From JAEYZM01 sp943372195 (GTDB lineage Bacteria; Bacteroidota; Bacteroidia; Sphingobacteriales; Sphingobacteriaceae): a stretch of 64,000 nt of DNA. The stretch covers positions 62,001-126,000 of the forward strand of contig CALRXS010000007.1 in NCBI GenBank assembly GCA_943372195.1, in the 5' to 3' direction. A program made the position numbers and the translations under genes. The notes under the pieces were generated by a model that was not told the DNA's origin, searched no databases, and was given only the letters and a program-made list of their open reading frames with translations. This document shows, piece after piece, positions 8,335 through 17,293 of the stretch. Each line of letters opens with the position of its first letter. Within the stretch, counting starts at the first letter, position 1.

Positions 8335-9577
8335 AAAAAGTTTATTTCTTGCGATAATTTTCAGCATGCTCTTAGGCATATCGAACCTTTATGCTCAATC
8401 TCAAACAAAAGAAGACCTTCAAAAAAAGAAGCAACAATTAGCGAATGAAATTGCTCAAACTTCTAAAATCTTAAAGGAAACTCAAAAGAATAAGAAAGCA
8501 ACCCTTGCACAACTTGATGCATTACGTAAGCAAATATTAATGCGTGAAAGGCTTATAAATACAATTAGTTCAGAGATTAAAAATTTAGAGGGACAAATTG
8601 GAAATACTAATTCAGAGATTGATCAATTACAAGCTGAGTTAGAACAATTGAAAAAAGAATACGCAGCGATGATTCGATTTGCATTTAGAAATCAGAGTTC
8701 GTACAATAAGCTAATGTTTGTCTTTGCTGCACAGAATTTCAATCAAGCATATAAACGATTAAAGTATCTTCAACAATTTTCAGAGTACCGCCAACGTCAA
8801 GCTAAATACATTGAAGAGGCGCAAAAAAAGCTAGAGCTTAAAAGAGAAGAGCTAGAAGTAAATAAGAAAGAGAAAAACGGCTTGTTAATTGAAGAGCAAG
8901 AAGAGAAGGTGACGCTGGGTAAAGAAAAGTCGCAACAAGAAAAAATGGCGAAGCAGCTTTCTGCTAAAGAGTCGACACTTCGTAAGCAGTTACAAGCTAA
9001 GCAAGCACAACAGAGAAAATTAGATAATCAAATTCAAGCCATTATTAAGAAAGAGATTGAAGCTGCTCGTAAAAAGGCAGAGGCAGAAGCAAGAGCAAAA
9101 GGACAAACAGTAAGTGGCGATAAAAATTCATCATCAAACTTAACCTTAACCCCAGAAGCGAAAGCCCTATCTAATCAGTTTAATGCCAACAGAGGGAAGT
9201 TACCTTGGCCGGTTGAGAAGGGAACTATTATTGAGTATTTCGGAACGCATGAACATCCGCAGCTAAAAGGAGTCATGATTCAAAATAACGGTATTGACAT
9301 CAAAACTAGCTCAGGTGCTAGTGCTAGAGCAATATTCAACGGCACCGTTTCAGGGGTTATTCAGATACCAGGGGGCTTAAATGCGGTTTTGGTTAGACAT
9401 GGTGAATACACTACAGTTTATTCTAATTTGAAGTCGGTAAATGTGAAGATGGGACAGAGTGTAAGTACTAAGCAAAGTATTGGCACAGTGGCTACTGAAG
9501 AAGATATTGCCTCTATGGAACTTCAAATTTGGAAGGGTATTAATAAATTGAACCCTACTGAGTGGTTAGCCCGTTAA
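8312..9577 (+). CDS. EnvC-like murein hydrolase activator with degenerate LytM domain
   Basis: 421 residues. A signal peptide ends in LYA before Gln; residues about 30-255 form a long Lys/Glu/Gln-rich coiled coil; residues about 298-418 are an M23/LytM fold. The zinc ligands of active M23 peptidases are missing: the first HxxxD position reads NNGID (around 325-329), and the final HxH position reads LQIW (around 404-407). This is the EnvC pattern, where the domain does not cut peptidoglycan but activates amidases at division under FtsEX control. Start overlaps the lipoprotein gene by 23 bases. Confidence 0.88.
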   Translation: MFRKGLSKKSLFLAIIFSMLLGISNLYAQSQTKEDLQKKKQQLANEIAQTSKILKETQKNKKATLAQLDALRKQILMRERLINTISSEIKNLEGQIGNTNSEIDQLQAELEQLKKEYAAMIRFAFRNQSSYNKLMFVFAAQNFNQAYKRLKYLQQFSEYRQRQAKYIEEAQKKLELKREELEVNKKEKNGLLIEEQEEKVTLGKEKSQQEKMAKQLSAKESTLRKQLQAKQAQQRKLDNQIQAIIKKEIEAARKKAEAEARAKGQTVSGDKNSSSNLTLTPEAKALSNQFNANRGKLPWPVEKGTIIEYFGTHEHPQLKGVMIQNNGIDIKTSSGASARAIFNGTVSGVIQIPGGLNAVLVRHGEYTTVYSNLKSVNVKMGQSVSTKQSIGTVATEEDIASMELQIWKGINKLNPTEWLAR

Positions 9578-9594
9578 AATCAACATATTTTTAC

Positions 9595-9602
9595 TACCTT
9601 TG
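9595..9602 (+). promoter_or_regulatory. Candidate -7 box for tatA-gatA
   Basis: TACCTTTG matches TAnnTTTG exactly and lies 25 bases before ATG 9627, in a 49-base gap after the EnvC-like gene. No clear TTTG is seen 19-21 bases upstream. Confidence 0.45.
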
Positions 9603-9626
9603 TAGCCTAATATTAGAAAGAAAGAC

Positions 9627-9848
9627 ATGTTAAGTTCCAACTTATTATTATTGAATTTAGGCGGTCAGGAAGTTATTCTGATTGTTGTTTTAGCTTTATT
9701 ATTATTCGGTGGTAAAAAAATTCCTGAATTGATGAGAGGCGTAGGCAAAGGTATCAGAGAATTCAAAGACGCTTCTAATGGTGTAAAAAGAGACATCGAA
9801 GAAAGCATGGAAGCTAAAGATTCAGAAAAATTAAATTCAGGTAAATAA
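9627..9848 (+). CDS. tatA: Sec-independent translocase TatA
   Basis: 73 residues. A single N-terminal membrane helix (about 12-27) is followed by the hinge and amphipathic helix hallmark FGGKKIPELMRGVGKG (27-42) and a charged tail. TatA oligomers form the pore that exports folded, often cofactor-bearing proteins across the inner membrane. TatA and TatB are hard to separate; the short length and FGGKKIPEL pattern favour TatA. tatC is not in the window. It is 19 bases upstream of gatA. Confidence 0.93.
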   Translation: MLSSNLLLLNLGGQEVILIVVLALLLFGGKKIPELMRGVGKGIREFKDASNGVKRDIEESMEAKDSEKLNSGK

Positions 9849-9867
9849 TCTACGTTTTTAATAGCGA

Positions 9868-11298
9868 TTGAAATTGAAAAAATATCTTTCCCTAGCAGAG
9901 GTACGTGCTGACATCAACGCTGGTAATATTACATTACCCCAATTAACTCAATATTATTTAGACAGAATTGAAGAGCATAAAAGTTTAAATGCCTTCATTG
10001 AAGTTTTTGCTGATGAAGCAAAAGCCCGTGCTATTGAAGTTGAGCAAAAGATGAAAGCTGGCAAGGCTGGGAAATTGGCAGGCATGGTCATCAGTATCAA
10101 AGATATGATTTGTTATAAAAATCATAAAGTCTCTGCTTCGTCAAAAATTTTAGAAGGATTCGAATCTATTTTCTCATCAACTGTTGTTGAACGAATCTTA
10201 GCCGAAGATGCCATAATCATTGGGCGTGTGAATTGCGACGAGTTTGCAATGGGTGCATCGAATGAAACATCTTATTACGGCAACGTTCATCATTTTGATA
10301 ATCCAAATTTAGTGCCCGGTGGTTCTTCTGGTGGTTCTGCTGTTTCAGTGCAAGCTGATTTATGCTTAGCTTCTTTAGGTACTGATACCGGTGGTTCAGT
10401 AAGACAACCTGCAAGTTTTTGTGGGGTGGTCGGACTTAAACCAACATATGGTAGAGTGTCGCGTTGGGGTATTATTGCCTACGCTTCATCATTCGATCAG
10501 GTTGGTCCGATTACGCATTCAGTTCAAGATGCAGCCTTACTTTTAGAAGTCATCGCTGGTAAAGATGAATACGATTCTACTGCTTCATCTACACCTGTTG
10601 AAGAATATTCGAAAGACTTATCTCTTACAAATAAACCTAAAATTGCATATTTAGCTGAGGCTATTAATTCGGATGGTATCGACCCAGAAGTTCGTCAAAT
10701 GATGATCGAAAAAATCGACTCATTAAGAGCTCAAGGTTTTACCGTGGAAGAAGTGGAGTTTCCATTGTTGAAGTATGCAGTTCCTACTTATTACGTATTA
10801 ACTACTGCCGAAGCATCATCTAACTTATCACGTTATGATGGGGTGCATTTCGGATATAGAAGTAAAAATGCTACTGATTTAGAATCGACTTATAAACTTT
10901 CAAGATCTGAAGGTTTTGGAGAAGAGGTTAAACGTAGAATCATGCTTGGTACTTTTGTACTTAGTGCTGGTTATTACGATGCATATTATGCAAAAGCACA
11001 AAAAGTACGTCGAATAATAAAAGAAAAGTCAGAAGAGATTCTATCAAAATACGATTTAATGATTTTGCCTACTGCCCCAAGTACTGCTTTTGAAATGGGT
11101 GCTAAAACTAAAGACCCCGTACAAATGTACTTGGCCGATATATTTACCGTACAAGCTTCATTGGCAGGTTTGCCTGCTATTTCTATACCTGGTAAAACGC
11201 ATTCGAATCAGCTCTCTATTGGAATTCAAATAATTGGAAAACACTTTAAAGAGGCAGATTTATTAAAATTTGCGAACTTTTTAGAACAAAAGGCGTAA
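9868..11298 (+). CDS. gatA: Glu-tRNA(Gln) amidotransferase subunit A, TTG start
   Basis: 476 residues. The amidase-signature triad is complete: Lys78 in ISIKDM, cis-Ser153 in the GGSSGGSA loop, and nucleophile Ser177 in TDTGGSVRQPA. GatA releases ammonia from glutamine, and with GatB/GatC converts Glu-tRNA(Gln) to Gln-tRNA(Gln). gatB and gatC are not nearby, so the subunits are unlinked. Start TTG 9868 gives the usual N-terminus; no ATG exists before the conserved region. Confidence 0.95.
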   Translation: MKLKKYLSLAEVRADINAGNITLPQLTQYYLDRIEEHKSLNAFIEVFADEAKARAIEVEQKMKAGKAGKLAGMVISIKDMICYKNHKVSASSKILEGFESIFSSTVVERILAEDAIIIGRVNCDEFAMGASNETSYYGNVHHFDNPNLVPGGSSGGSAVSVQADLCLASLGTDTGGSVRQPASFCGVVGLKPTYGRVSRWGIIAYASSFDQVGPITHSVQDAALLLEVIAGKDEYDSTASSTPVEEYSKDLSLTNKPKIAYLAEAINSDGIDPEVRQMMIEKIDSLRAQGFTVEEVEFPLLKYAVPTYYVLTTAEASSNLSRYDGVHFGYRSKNATDLESTYKLSRSEGFGEEVKRRIMLGTFVLSAGYYDAYYAKAQKVRRIIKEKSEEILSKYDLMILPTAPSTAFEMGAKTKDPVQMYLADIFTVQASLAGLPAISIPGKTHSNQLSIGIQIIGKHFKEADLLKFANFLEQKA

Positions 11299-11338
11299 GC
11301 AATCAAAGATTTTAACGATTTTTTTATATTTTGCAGGA

Positions 11339-13108
11339 ATGAAAAGAACTCAGATCTTCTGCCTAGTGTTGGTTTTAATTCTTGCAATTAGCAACACTTT
11401 CGCAAAACCTGTCGAAGATACTACCTTTGTAGTACCCGAAGTTGACCTTTCTATTTTGAACGCTCCACCGCGTTATAAAAATGAAGTCTATCAGAAAAGA
11501 TTAGACTCTCTTACTAAGCAAATTCCTCTCGACTATAATAATTATGTGCAAGCCTATATAGATTTATATGCTTACCGTAGACGTGAACAAGTTGAGCGTA
11601 TGTTGGGACTGTCTGAATACTATTTCCCAATGGTCGAAAAAGTATTCAAAGAATATAATATACCTACAGAATTTAAATATTTAGCAATTGTTGAATCTGC
11701 ATTAAACCCATACGCTGTCTCTTACGTTGGAGCAACTGGTATGTGGCAGTTCATGTTCACTACAGCTAAAATGTATGACCTTGAGATTACTTCTCATGTC
11801 GACGAACGCAGAGATCCTTATCTTGCTACGCATGGCGCTGCTAAATACTTCGTTGATATGTACCGAAGATATGGCGATTGGTTATTAGTAATTGCTGCTT
11901 ATAACTGCGGACCTGGTAACGTAAATAAAGCGATTAGAAAAGCAGGTGGTGGTAAAAAAACATTCTGGGAAATTCGTCAATATTTACCTCAAGAAACACG
12001 TGGATATGTGCCTGCTTATATCGCAGCTACATATATCATGAATTGTGCAGAATCTCATAATATTTATCCTACTTATCCGAATTTTTCTTTCTTAACTGAT
12101 ACTGTACACATTACTCGCCCTGTGAGATTCAATGATGTAAATAAATTATGCGGAGTCAATTTAGAAGAATTGAAAGTCTTAAATCCGATTTTCAAAAAAG
12201 ACTTTATTCCTGCTTACAATCAAAAATACATTATCAAAGTTCCTGCTACTCGTAAAGATTTAGTAGCCGCTAACATTGATTCATTATACGCACTTTTTCC
12301 TAGTGTAAATTCAGAAAATGAATTTGTACTAAACACTGACCCAATGGCCAAATCTAAAGTGGTCTATAAAACGCATGTGGTTAGACGTGGTGAATCATTG
12401 GGTAGAATTTCTTCTAAGTATAATGTTAGCGTAGCTGATATTAAAAAGTGGAATAATATGAGAAGGTCGACGATAGTTGCCGGACAAAGAATAAAAATTA
12501 AAAAAGAAATTCCTTCTGTTCAAAGCAGTCCGGTGATTGCTAGAAGTAAAAAACCTGCAAGTACCGAAGAACCTAAAGTTGAAGCTATAGCTGCTAATAC
12601 AAAAGAAGAAGTTAAATCTGAAAACAAATCTGAAACGAAAGAAGCTAGTACGAAAGTTGTTTACGAATATCAAGTAAAAAATATCACTAAAACTCATAAA
12701 GTTAAACGCGGTGAAAACTTAGGTTTAATTGCAAATAAATATGATGTAGATGTTGCTGATATTAAGAAATGGAATAAGATGAAGTCAAGTAAATTAATGG
12801 CCGGACAAGCATTAAGAATCAAGACGACTGAGAGTGTAAGAATTGCGAAGAAAGTACCAGTTAAGGTTTCTAAACCTGAGGAAAGTACTGAAGAAGCTTT
12901 CGCTTCAGCGAAAATCGAAAAAGTACCTGAACGTAACGATGATGAAAATACATTCGTTTTTTATAAAGTTGAAATAGGTGATACCCTCTGGGCTATTGCT
13001 AAAAAATATGCTGGTAATACAGTTGAAAATATTAAATCGTTAAACGGATTGAAAGATAATGAGAGCTTGAAGGCGGGGATGATTCTTAAGATTCCGAAAA
13101 AAGGCTAG
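11339..13108 (+). CDS. LysM lytic transglycosylase (MltD-like)
   Basis: 589 residues. Signal peptide ending in TFA before Lys; SLT (goose-lysozyme-like) catalytic domain about 80-235 with catalytic Glu119 in AIVESALNPYA, the GATGMWQF motif and the AYNCGPGNV motif; then three LysM domains at about 344-388, 451-495 and 540-586, separated by Ser/Lys/Glu-rich linkers. It cleaves glycan strands of peptidoglycan, forming 1,6-anhydroMurNAc ends, in the periplasm. A T-rich box ending in TTTTG lies only 5 bases before the ATG, so the message may be nearly leaderless. A hairpin terminator follows at 13190-13221. Confidence 0.93.
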   Translation: MKRTQIFCLVLVLILAISNTFAKPVEDTTFVVPEVDLSILNAPPRYKNEVYQKRLDSLTKQIPLDYNNYVQAYIDLYAYRRREQVERMLGLSEYYFPMVEKVFKEYNIPTEFKYLAIVESALNPYAVSYVGATGMWQFMFTTAKMYDLEITSHVDERRDPYLATHGAAKYFVDMYRRYGDWLLVIAAYNCGPGNVNKAIRKAGGGKKTFWEIRQYLPQETRGYVPAYIAATYIMNCAESHNIYPTYPNFSFLTDTVHITRPVRFNDVNKLCGVNLEELKVLNPIFKKDFIPAYNQKYIIKVPATRKDLVAANIDSLYALFPSVNSENEFVLNTDPMAKSKVVYKTHVVRRGESLGRISSKYNVSVADIKKWNNMRRSTIVAGQRIKIKKEIPSVQSSPVIARSKKPASTEEPKVEAIAANTKEEVKSENKSETKEASTKVVYEYQVKNITKTHKVKRGENLGLIANKYDVDVADIKKWNKMKSSKLMAGQALRIKTTESVRIAKKVPVKVSKPEESTEEAFASAKIEKVPERNDDENTFVFYKVEIGDTLWAIAKKYAGNTVENIKSLNGLKDNESLKAGMILKIPKKG

Positions 13109-13110
13109 TT

Positions 13111-13189
13111 TAGTATGCTAGTATGTTAGTATGCTAATATGCTAGTGCTAGTTACTAGTTCTTAATACTTAGTACTTAATACTTAATAC
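13111..13189 (+). repeat. Heptad/octad tandem array, locus A
   Basis: Begins two bases after the mltD-like stop. Four octamers (TAGTATGC type, 13111-13142), a TAGTGC hinge (13143-13148), two TAGTT units, then four heptamers TTAATAC, TTAGTAC, TTAATAC, TTAATAC (13162-13189) in perfect 7-base phase. It runs directly into the terminator hairpin. Bases 13127-13148 recur exactly, reverse-complemented, at 33332-33353. Confidence 0.85.
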
Positions 13190-13221
13190 AAAAAAGGCGC
13201 ATCAATCGATGCGCCTTTTTT
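13190..13221. terminator. Bidirectional Rho-independent terminator
   Basis: Perfect 8-bp stem (GGCGCATC 13196-13203, GATGCGCC 13208-13215) with a 4-base loop, flanked by six A on the left and six T on the right, so it can end transcription both from the transglycosylase gene and from the opposing secreted-protein gene. Confidence 0.92.
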
Positions 13222-13234
13222 ATTACAATCAAAT

Positions 13235-14614
13235 TTATTTCTTGATGAACTTTTGATGATATTTTTTATCAGCAATTTCGATATTTAAAATATAGTAACC
13301 ATTATTCAACTCTTGTACATTTACTGAATTTGAATTCGATAAATCAATCTCTTTATCTATTACAATTCGGCCCGATAAATCACTAATCATTAATTTTGCT
13401 AATCCTTCTTTCTCATTTAACTTAAAGTTAAGATTTTCTGTAGTCGGATTAGGGTAAACATTTACAGATAATGATTTTTCAGTTATGATGCCAGTTGATA
13501 CTCTGTAATCGCTGTATACTTCTTTTATTAAATTATTCCATGTATTCCCATCATAAATTTGCACGATAGTCTCCATTAATCTTTGTTGTGAATCATATGT
13601 ATGTGTGAATTTATTTTCAAAGAATACTACCCAATTATTTTGTTCGAATAACTCCATCTTCAATGTACTTCTGTTCTTGTTTGAATCGAATTCATCAATA
13701 AATCGGTATTGGAATTTCCATTGATTATCATCAAAAATATATCCGATTGAAGTAATTCCACCATTAGTAGAATAAGTGTATTCAACCCTTGATTCGTTAA
13801 TCCAATTTGTACCATTCCAGGTTTTCATTTCGAATGAACTCGGTTTCATTAATTTCGAATCAATCCATGTTATATCATACATCATCTCTTCATTTTTCCA
13901 TTGTCCGTCGACCCATTTTACTCTTATTATTGAAGCTATTTCAGACTGATCATTGTAATCGTATGCTTCCGCACTTTCATTTTTCCAATTGCTACCATCC
14001 CAAATTAAAAACACTATCTCAGAGTTCAAGCCATTCTCTTTTGATATAATCTCTTTAGAAGAATTCACATAAACTTTCAAATCAGTATCGTACATTTTCT
14101 GAATGATAATTTCTTGATTGACATTGATAGAATCTCTTTCTAATTTATAGCCATAAACGATTTCAAATACATTATTTATTAACTCTTTTCGCTCTTCTAA
14201 TATTATTCTACCTTCTGAATTATAATTAAATTCTAATTGACTACTTAACACCCATTGATTATCAATCATCATTTCGTTTTTTTCAGTTAAAAGTTGATCT
14301 TTAACATCAAAAATTCTGGTATTTCTCTGTAATGTTTGACCATCACTATCAATGATTATCTCTTTTGCAATTAGTCCTTTGTTATTGTATTCATAATTAC
14401 TTTCTGTATAATATACCCATTCAGAAGCATGAACATTCCACTGATACGTTTTTTTATTATGTGCCAACGCTGTGTTTTGGGTACTGAAAAAACTCTTAGA
14501 ATTTTTCACAGCCTTAAACTGACTCAATTCTTCTGGTTTAATTTTCACTTTTGACGTCTGCGAATAAGCAGGCAACACAAAAAGACAAATAGCATAAATA
14601 ATTAACTTTTTCAT
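13235..14614 (-). CDS. Secreted protein with T9SS type A sorting domain
   Basis: 459 residues. Signal peptide ends in AYS before Gln. The body is a run of Tyr/Asn/Trp-rich short repeats of the WDGSNWKNES and YNSEGRI type, about 20-30 residues each, resembling loose YD/RHS-like beta repeats. The last 80 residues are a type A Por sorting domain (VNVYPNPTTENLNF, then ISDLSGRIV, ending in YHQKFIKK), which sends proteins through the type IX system for surface attachment or release. Function of the body is unknown. It is a likely client of SprA (17895-25010). Confidence 0.85.
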   Translation of the reverse strand: MKKLIIYAICLFVLPAYSQTSKVKIKPEELSQFKAVKNSKSFFSTQNTALAHNKKTYQWNVHASEWVYYTESNYEYNNKGLIAKEIIIDSDGQTLQRNTRIFDVKDQLLTEKNEMMIDNQWVLSSQLEFNYNSEGRIILEERKELINNVFEIVYGYKLERDSINVNQEIIIQKMYDTDLKVYVNSSKEIISKENGLNSEIVFLIWDGSNWKNESAEAYDYNDQSEIASIIRVKWVDGQWKNEEMMYDITWIDSKLMKPSSFEMKTWNGTNWINESRVEYTYSTNGGITSIGYIFDDNQWKFQYRFIDEFDSNKNRSTLKMELFEQNNWVVFFENKFTHTYDSQQRLMETIVQIYDGNTWNNLIKEVYSDYRVSTGIITEKSLSVNVYPNPTTENLNFKLNEKEGLAKLMISDLSGRIVIDKEIDLSNSNSVNVQELNNGYYILNIEIADKKYHQKFIKK

Positions 14615-14703
14615 TTTGATATTATTTGATTGTTTGCAGGTATGACAGGTAGCAGAGTCGATTACCCTTAGTACTGACTTTGTAGCAATGGTGTTACGAA
14701 AAT

Positions 14704-14745
14704 GTAATCCTTATTCCGTAATCCGTATTCAGTATTCAGTATTCC
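14704..14745 (-). repeat. Heptad array, locus B left arm
   Basis: Six phase-locked heptamers on the plus strand: GTAATCC, TTATTCC, GTAATCC, GTATTCA, GTATTCA, GTATTCC (minus-strand reading TGAATAC). Bases 14725-14748 are a perfect 24-base inverted copy of 14874-14897. Confidence 0.88.
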
Positions 14746-14873
14746 GATTCTCGATTTTTGAATTTTGTTACGATGATTGATTTGAATTTCTGATTCGCTG
14801 ATAAATCGCCTCAAACCTTTCAGCTAATTGAAATATCTAGAAAATAAAGAGTGATACTTCTTAAATTTAGCAC

Positions 14874-14906
14874 ATCGGAATACTGAATACTGAATACTGA
14901 ATACTG
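14874..14906 (+). repeat. Heptad array, locus B right arm
   Basis: Four identical AATACTG heptamers at 14879-14906, preceded by ATCGG. Pairs over 24 bases with 14725-14748, with 125 bases between the arms, allowing a large stem-loop or cruciform ahead of maeB. Confidence 0.9.
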
Positions 14907-14962
14907 TCAAGGCAATACGTATTTTTCCGTATATTAGCCCCCTTAATTTACCCTAATTACAC

Positions 14963-17293
14963 ATGAGTAAAAATAGAAAACAAGATGCTCTTGATTATCA
15001 TTCTCAAGGCAGACCAGGGAAGATAGAGGTAATACCCACAAAATCAACGAATTCACAGAGAGATTTATCTCTTGCATATTCACCAGGCGTAGCTGAGCCT
15101 TGCTTGAGAATTAAAGAAAATGTAGAAGATGTCTATAAATATACTGCTAAAGGCAATTTGGTTGCCGTAATTTCTAATGGTACAGCGGTACTCGGACTAG
15201 GTAATATTGGTCCAGAAGCTTCTAAACCTGTTATGGAAGGCAAAGGTATTTTGTTCAAAATTTTCGCCGATATCGACGTTTTTGATATTGAATTGAATGT
15301 GACGGATGTCGACGCTTTTGTTGCTACCGTGAAAGCTTTAGAGCCAACATTCGGTGGTGTGAATTTAGAAGATATCAAAGCCCCAGAGTGTTTTGAAATT
15401 GAAAGACGCTTAAAGCAAGAACTTCAAATTCCAATTATGCATGATGATCAACATGGTACTGCAATTATTTCTGCAGCTGCATTGTTGAACGCTCTTGAAT
15501 TACAAAAGAAGAAAATTGAAAAAGTTAAAATTGTAGTTATTGGCGCTGGTGCCGCTGCAATTTCTTGTTCAAAATTGTACCTAGAGATGGGTGCAAATAA
15601 AGAGAACATCGTAATGATTGACCGTGAAGGTGTAATACGCACCGACCGTACCAGTCATATGGATGAGACTAAAAGATTTTTTGCTACAAAAAGAAATTTA
15701 CACACATTAGAAGATGCTTGTAAAGATGCTGATGTTATCGTCGGACTTTCAGCAGCGAATAATTTAACTCCTGAAATGTTGAAATCGATGGCTAAAAATC
15801 CAATCGTTTTCGCCATGGCAAATCCTGACCCTGAAATCGATTATAACCTAGCAATAAAAACTCGTGCCGATATTATTATGGCAACAGGTAGATCTGATTT
15901 TCCTAATCAAGTAAATAACGTTTTAGGTTTTCCATATATTTTCAGAGGGGCTCTGGATGTTCGCGCAACACAAATTAACGAAGCAATGAAAATTGCAGCA
16001 GTACGTGCTATCGCTGATCTTGCAAAGAAACCTGTACCTGAAGCAGTGAACTTAGCTTACAACCAAAAGAATATCACCTTCGGTAAAGATTATATTATAC
16101 CTAAGCCTCTTGACTATCGATTGATAACTCATGTAGCTCCTGCCGTAGCTAAAGCTGCAATGGAATCTGGCGTTGCTCGTTACCCTATTCAAGATTGGGA
16201 AGCTTACAAAGAAGAATTGAAAAAACGTTTAGGCCTCGATGATAAATTAATGCGTGCCGTTTCTGTAAAAGCCAAAGGTAATCCGAAACGTGTTGTATTC
16301 GCTGAAGCTGATAATTATAAAATTTTAAAGGCTGCCCAAATTGTAAAAGATGAAGGTATCGCACACCCAATATTATTAGGGGATCTAGAAAAAATTCAAA
16401 AATTAATTCAAGAACACAATCTCGATAATCTGAGTGATGTGAAAATGATTGACCCTCGCTACGATGAAGATTTGTGTATTCAGTATGGTCAAACTCTATA
16501 CGAAAAACGTAAACGTAGAGGCATCTCTTTATACGAAGCTAAAAAATTAATGCGCGACCGAAATTATTTCGGTGCTATGATGGTTGAATTAGGCGAAGCT
16601 GATGCTCTGATCTCTGGACTTACAAAAAATTATCCTGCTACTATTCGTCCAGCTCTACAAATTATTGGTATGGATGATAACGTGAAGAAAGTTGCGGGTA
16701 TGTACTTGATGCTAACCAAGCAAGGTCCGATTTTCTTAGCCGACACCACCGTTAACATTAACCCAAGTGTTGAAGATTTAGTAGATATCACTTCTATCGT
16801 TGCTAAGTCTGTACAAAAATTTAATATCACACCTCGCGTAGCAATGCTTTCGTATTCTAACTTCGGAAGTTCAGAAACTGAAAACCCAATCAAGGTTAGA
16901 GAAGCAGTACAAAAATTACATGAGAAATGTCCAGATTTAATTGTTGACGGAGAGATGCAAGCAAACTTTGCCCTTAACGCTAACTTGTTAAAAGATAATT
17001 ATCCATTCTCTACATTAGTAGGTGAAGCAGCTAATACATTGATTTTCCCGAACCTCGATTCTGGAAATGCAGCTTATAAAATCTTACAAGAAATTGGTGG
17101 TGCTGAAGCCGTAGGGCCGATCTTAATCGGTATGAAAAAACCTGTACATATTTTACAATTAGGTTCATCAGTACGTGAAATCGTAAATATGATTACTATA
17201 GCTGTAGTAGATGCTCAGTCGAAAGAAGAAGCATCGAACGCTGCGAAAGATGAAAGAGAAGTTAAAAGTAGAAAATCGATTTTCAGAAAATAA
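14963..17293 (+). CDS. maeB: NADP-dependent malic enzyme, MaeB type with PTA-like domain
   Basis: 776 residues, the size of the fused form. Residues 1 to about 410 are malic enzyme: YSPGVAEPC, the TAKGNLVAVISNGTAVLGLG segment, DDQHGTA, and the NAD(P) fold at VVIGAGAAA. Residues about 430-776 match phosphate acetyltransferase but in this family act as a regulatory domain binding acetyl-CoA. It decarboxylates malate to pyruvate, giving NADPH. The stop overlaps the ruvA start by one base (TAATG), so maeB, ruvA and sprA probably form one transcript, an order I recall from other Bacteroidota. Confidence 0.95.
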   Translation: MSKNRKQDALDYHSQGRPGKIEVIPTKSTNSQRDLSLAYSPGVAEPCLRIKENVEDVYKYTAKGNLVAVISNGTAVLGLGNIGPEASKPVMEGKGILFKIFADIDVFDIELNVTDVDAFVATVKALEPTFGGVNLEDIKAPECFEIERRLKQELQIPIMHDDQHGTAIISAAALLNALELQKKKIEKVKIVVIGAGAAAISCSKLYLEMGANKENIVMIDREGVIRTDRTSHMDETKRFFATKRNLHTLEDACKDADVIVGLSAANNLTPEMLKSMAKNPIVFAMANPDPEIDYNLAIKTRADIIMATGRSDFPNQVNNVLGFPYIFRGALDVRATQINEAMKIAAVRAIADLAKKPVPEAVNLAYNQKNITFGKDYIIPKPLDYRLITHVAPAVAKAAMESGVARYPIQDWEAYKEELKKRLGLDDKLMRAVSVKAKGNPKRVVFAEADNYKILKAAQIVKDEGIAHPILLGDLEKIQKLIQEHNLDNLSDVKMIDPRYDEDLCIQYGQTLYEKRKRRGISLYEAKKLMRDRNYFGAMMVELGEADALISGLTKNYPATIRPALQIIGMDDNVKKVAGMYLMLTKQGPIFLADTTVNINPSVEDLVDITSIVAKSVQKFNITPRVAMLSYSNFGSSETENPIKVREAVQKLHEKCPDLIVDGEMQANFALNANLLKDNYPFSTLVGEAANTLIFPNLDSGNAAYKILQEIGGAEAVGPILIGMKKPVHILQLGSSVREIVNMITIAVVDAQSKEEASNAAKDEREVKSRKSIFRK

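Larger units (their letters stand above)
14615..14962. other. 348-base intergenic region with inverted heptad arrays
   Basis: Divergent spacer between the T9SS cargo gene and maeB. It contains array B-left (14704-14745), array B-right (14874-14906), a 125-base AT-rich centre with no convincing reading frame, and near maeB a TATATTAGC box (14930-14938), a one-mismatch variant of the -7 consensus that also precedes ugd (57962-57970). No RNA gene recognised. Confidence 0.6.

Noticed and set aside
8312..9577. Active M23 peptidase
   Set aside because: All zinc ligand positions are substituted.
12395..12697. Antisense open frames inside the LysM protein, sprA, maeB and mutL
   Set aside because: They are low-complexity mirrors of biased codons, with no initiation context or recognisable motif.
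13111..13189. CRISPR-like or satellite array
   Set aside because: Units are 7-8 bases with no spacers, so the repeats cannot be CRISPR; they are described as heptad arrays instead.
14749..14873. Small gene or RNA between the B arrays
   Set aside because: Only very short frames on both strands and no tRNA-like or other recognised fold.
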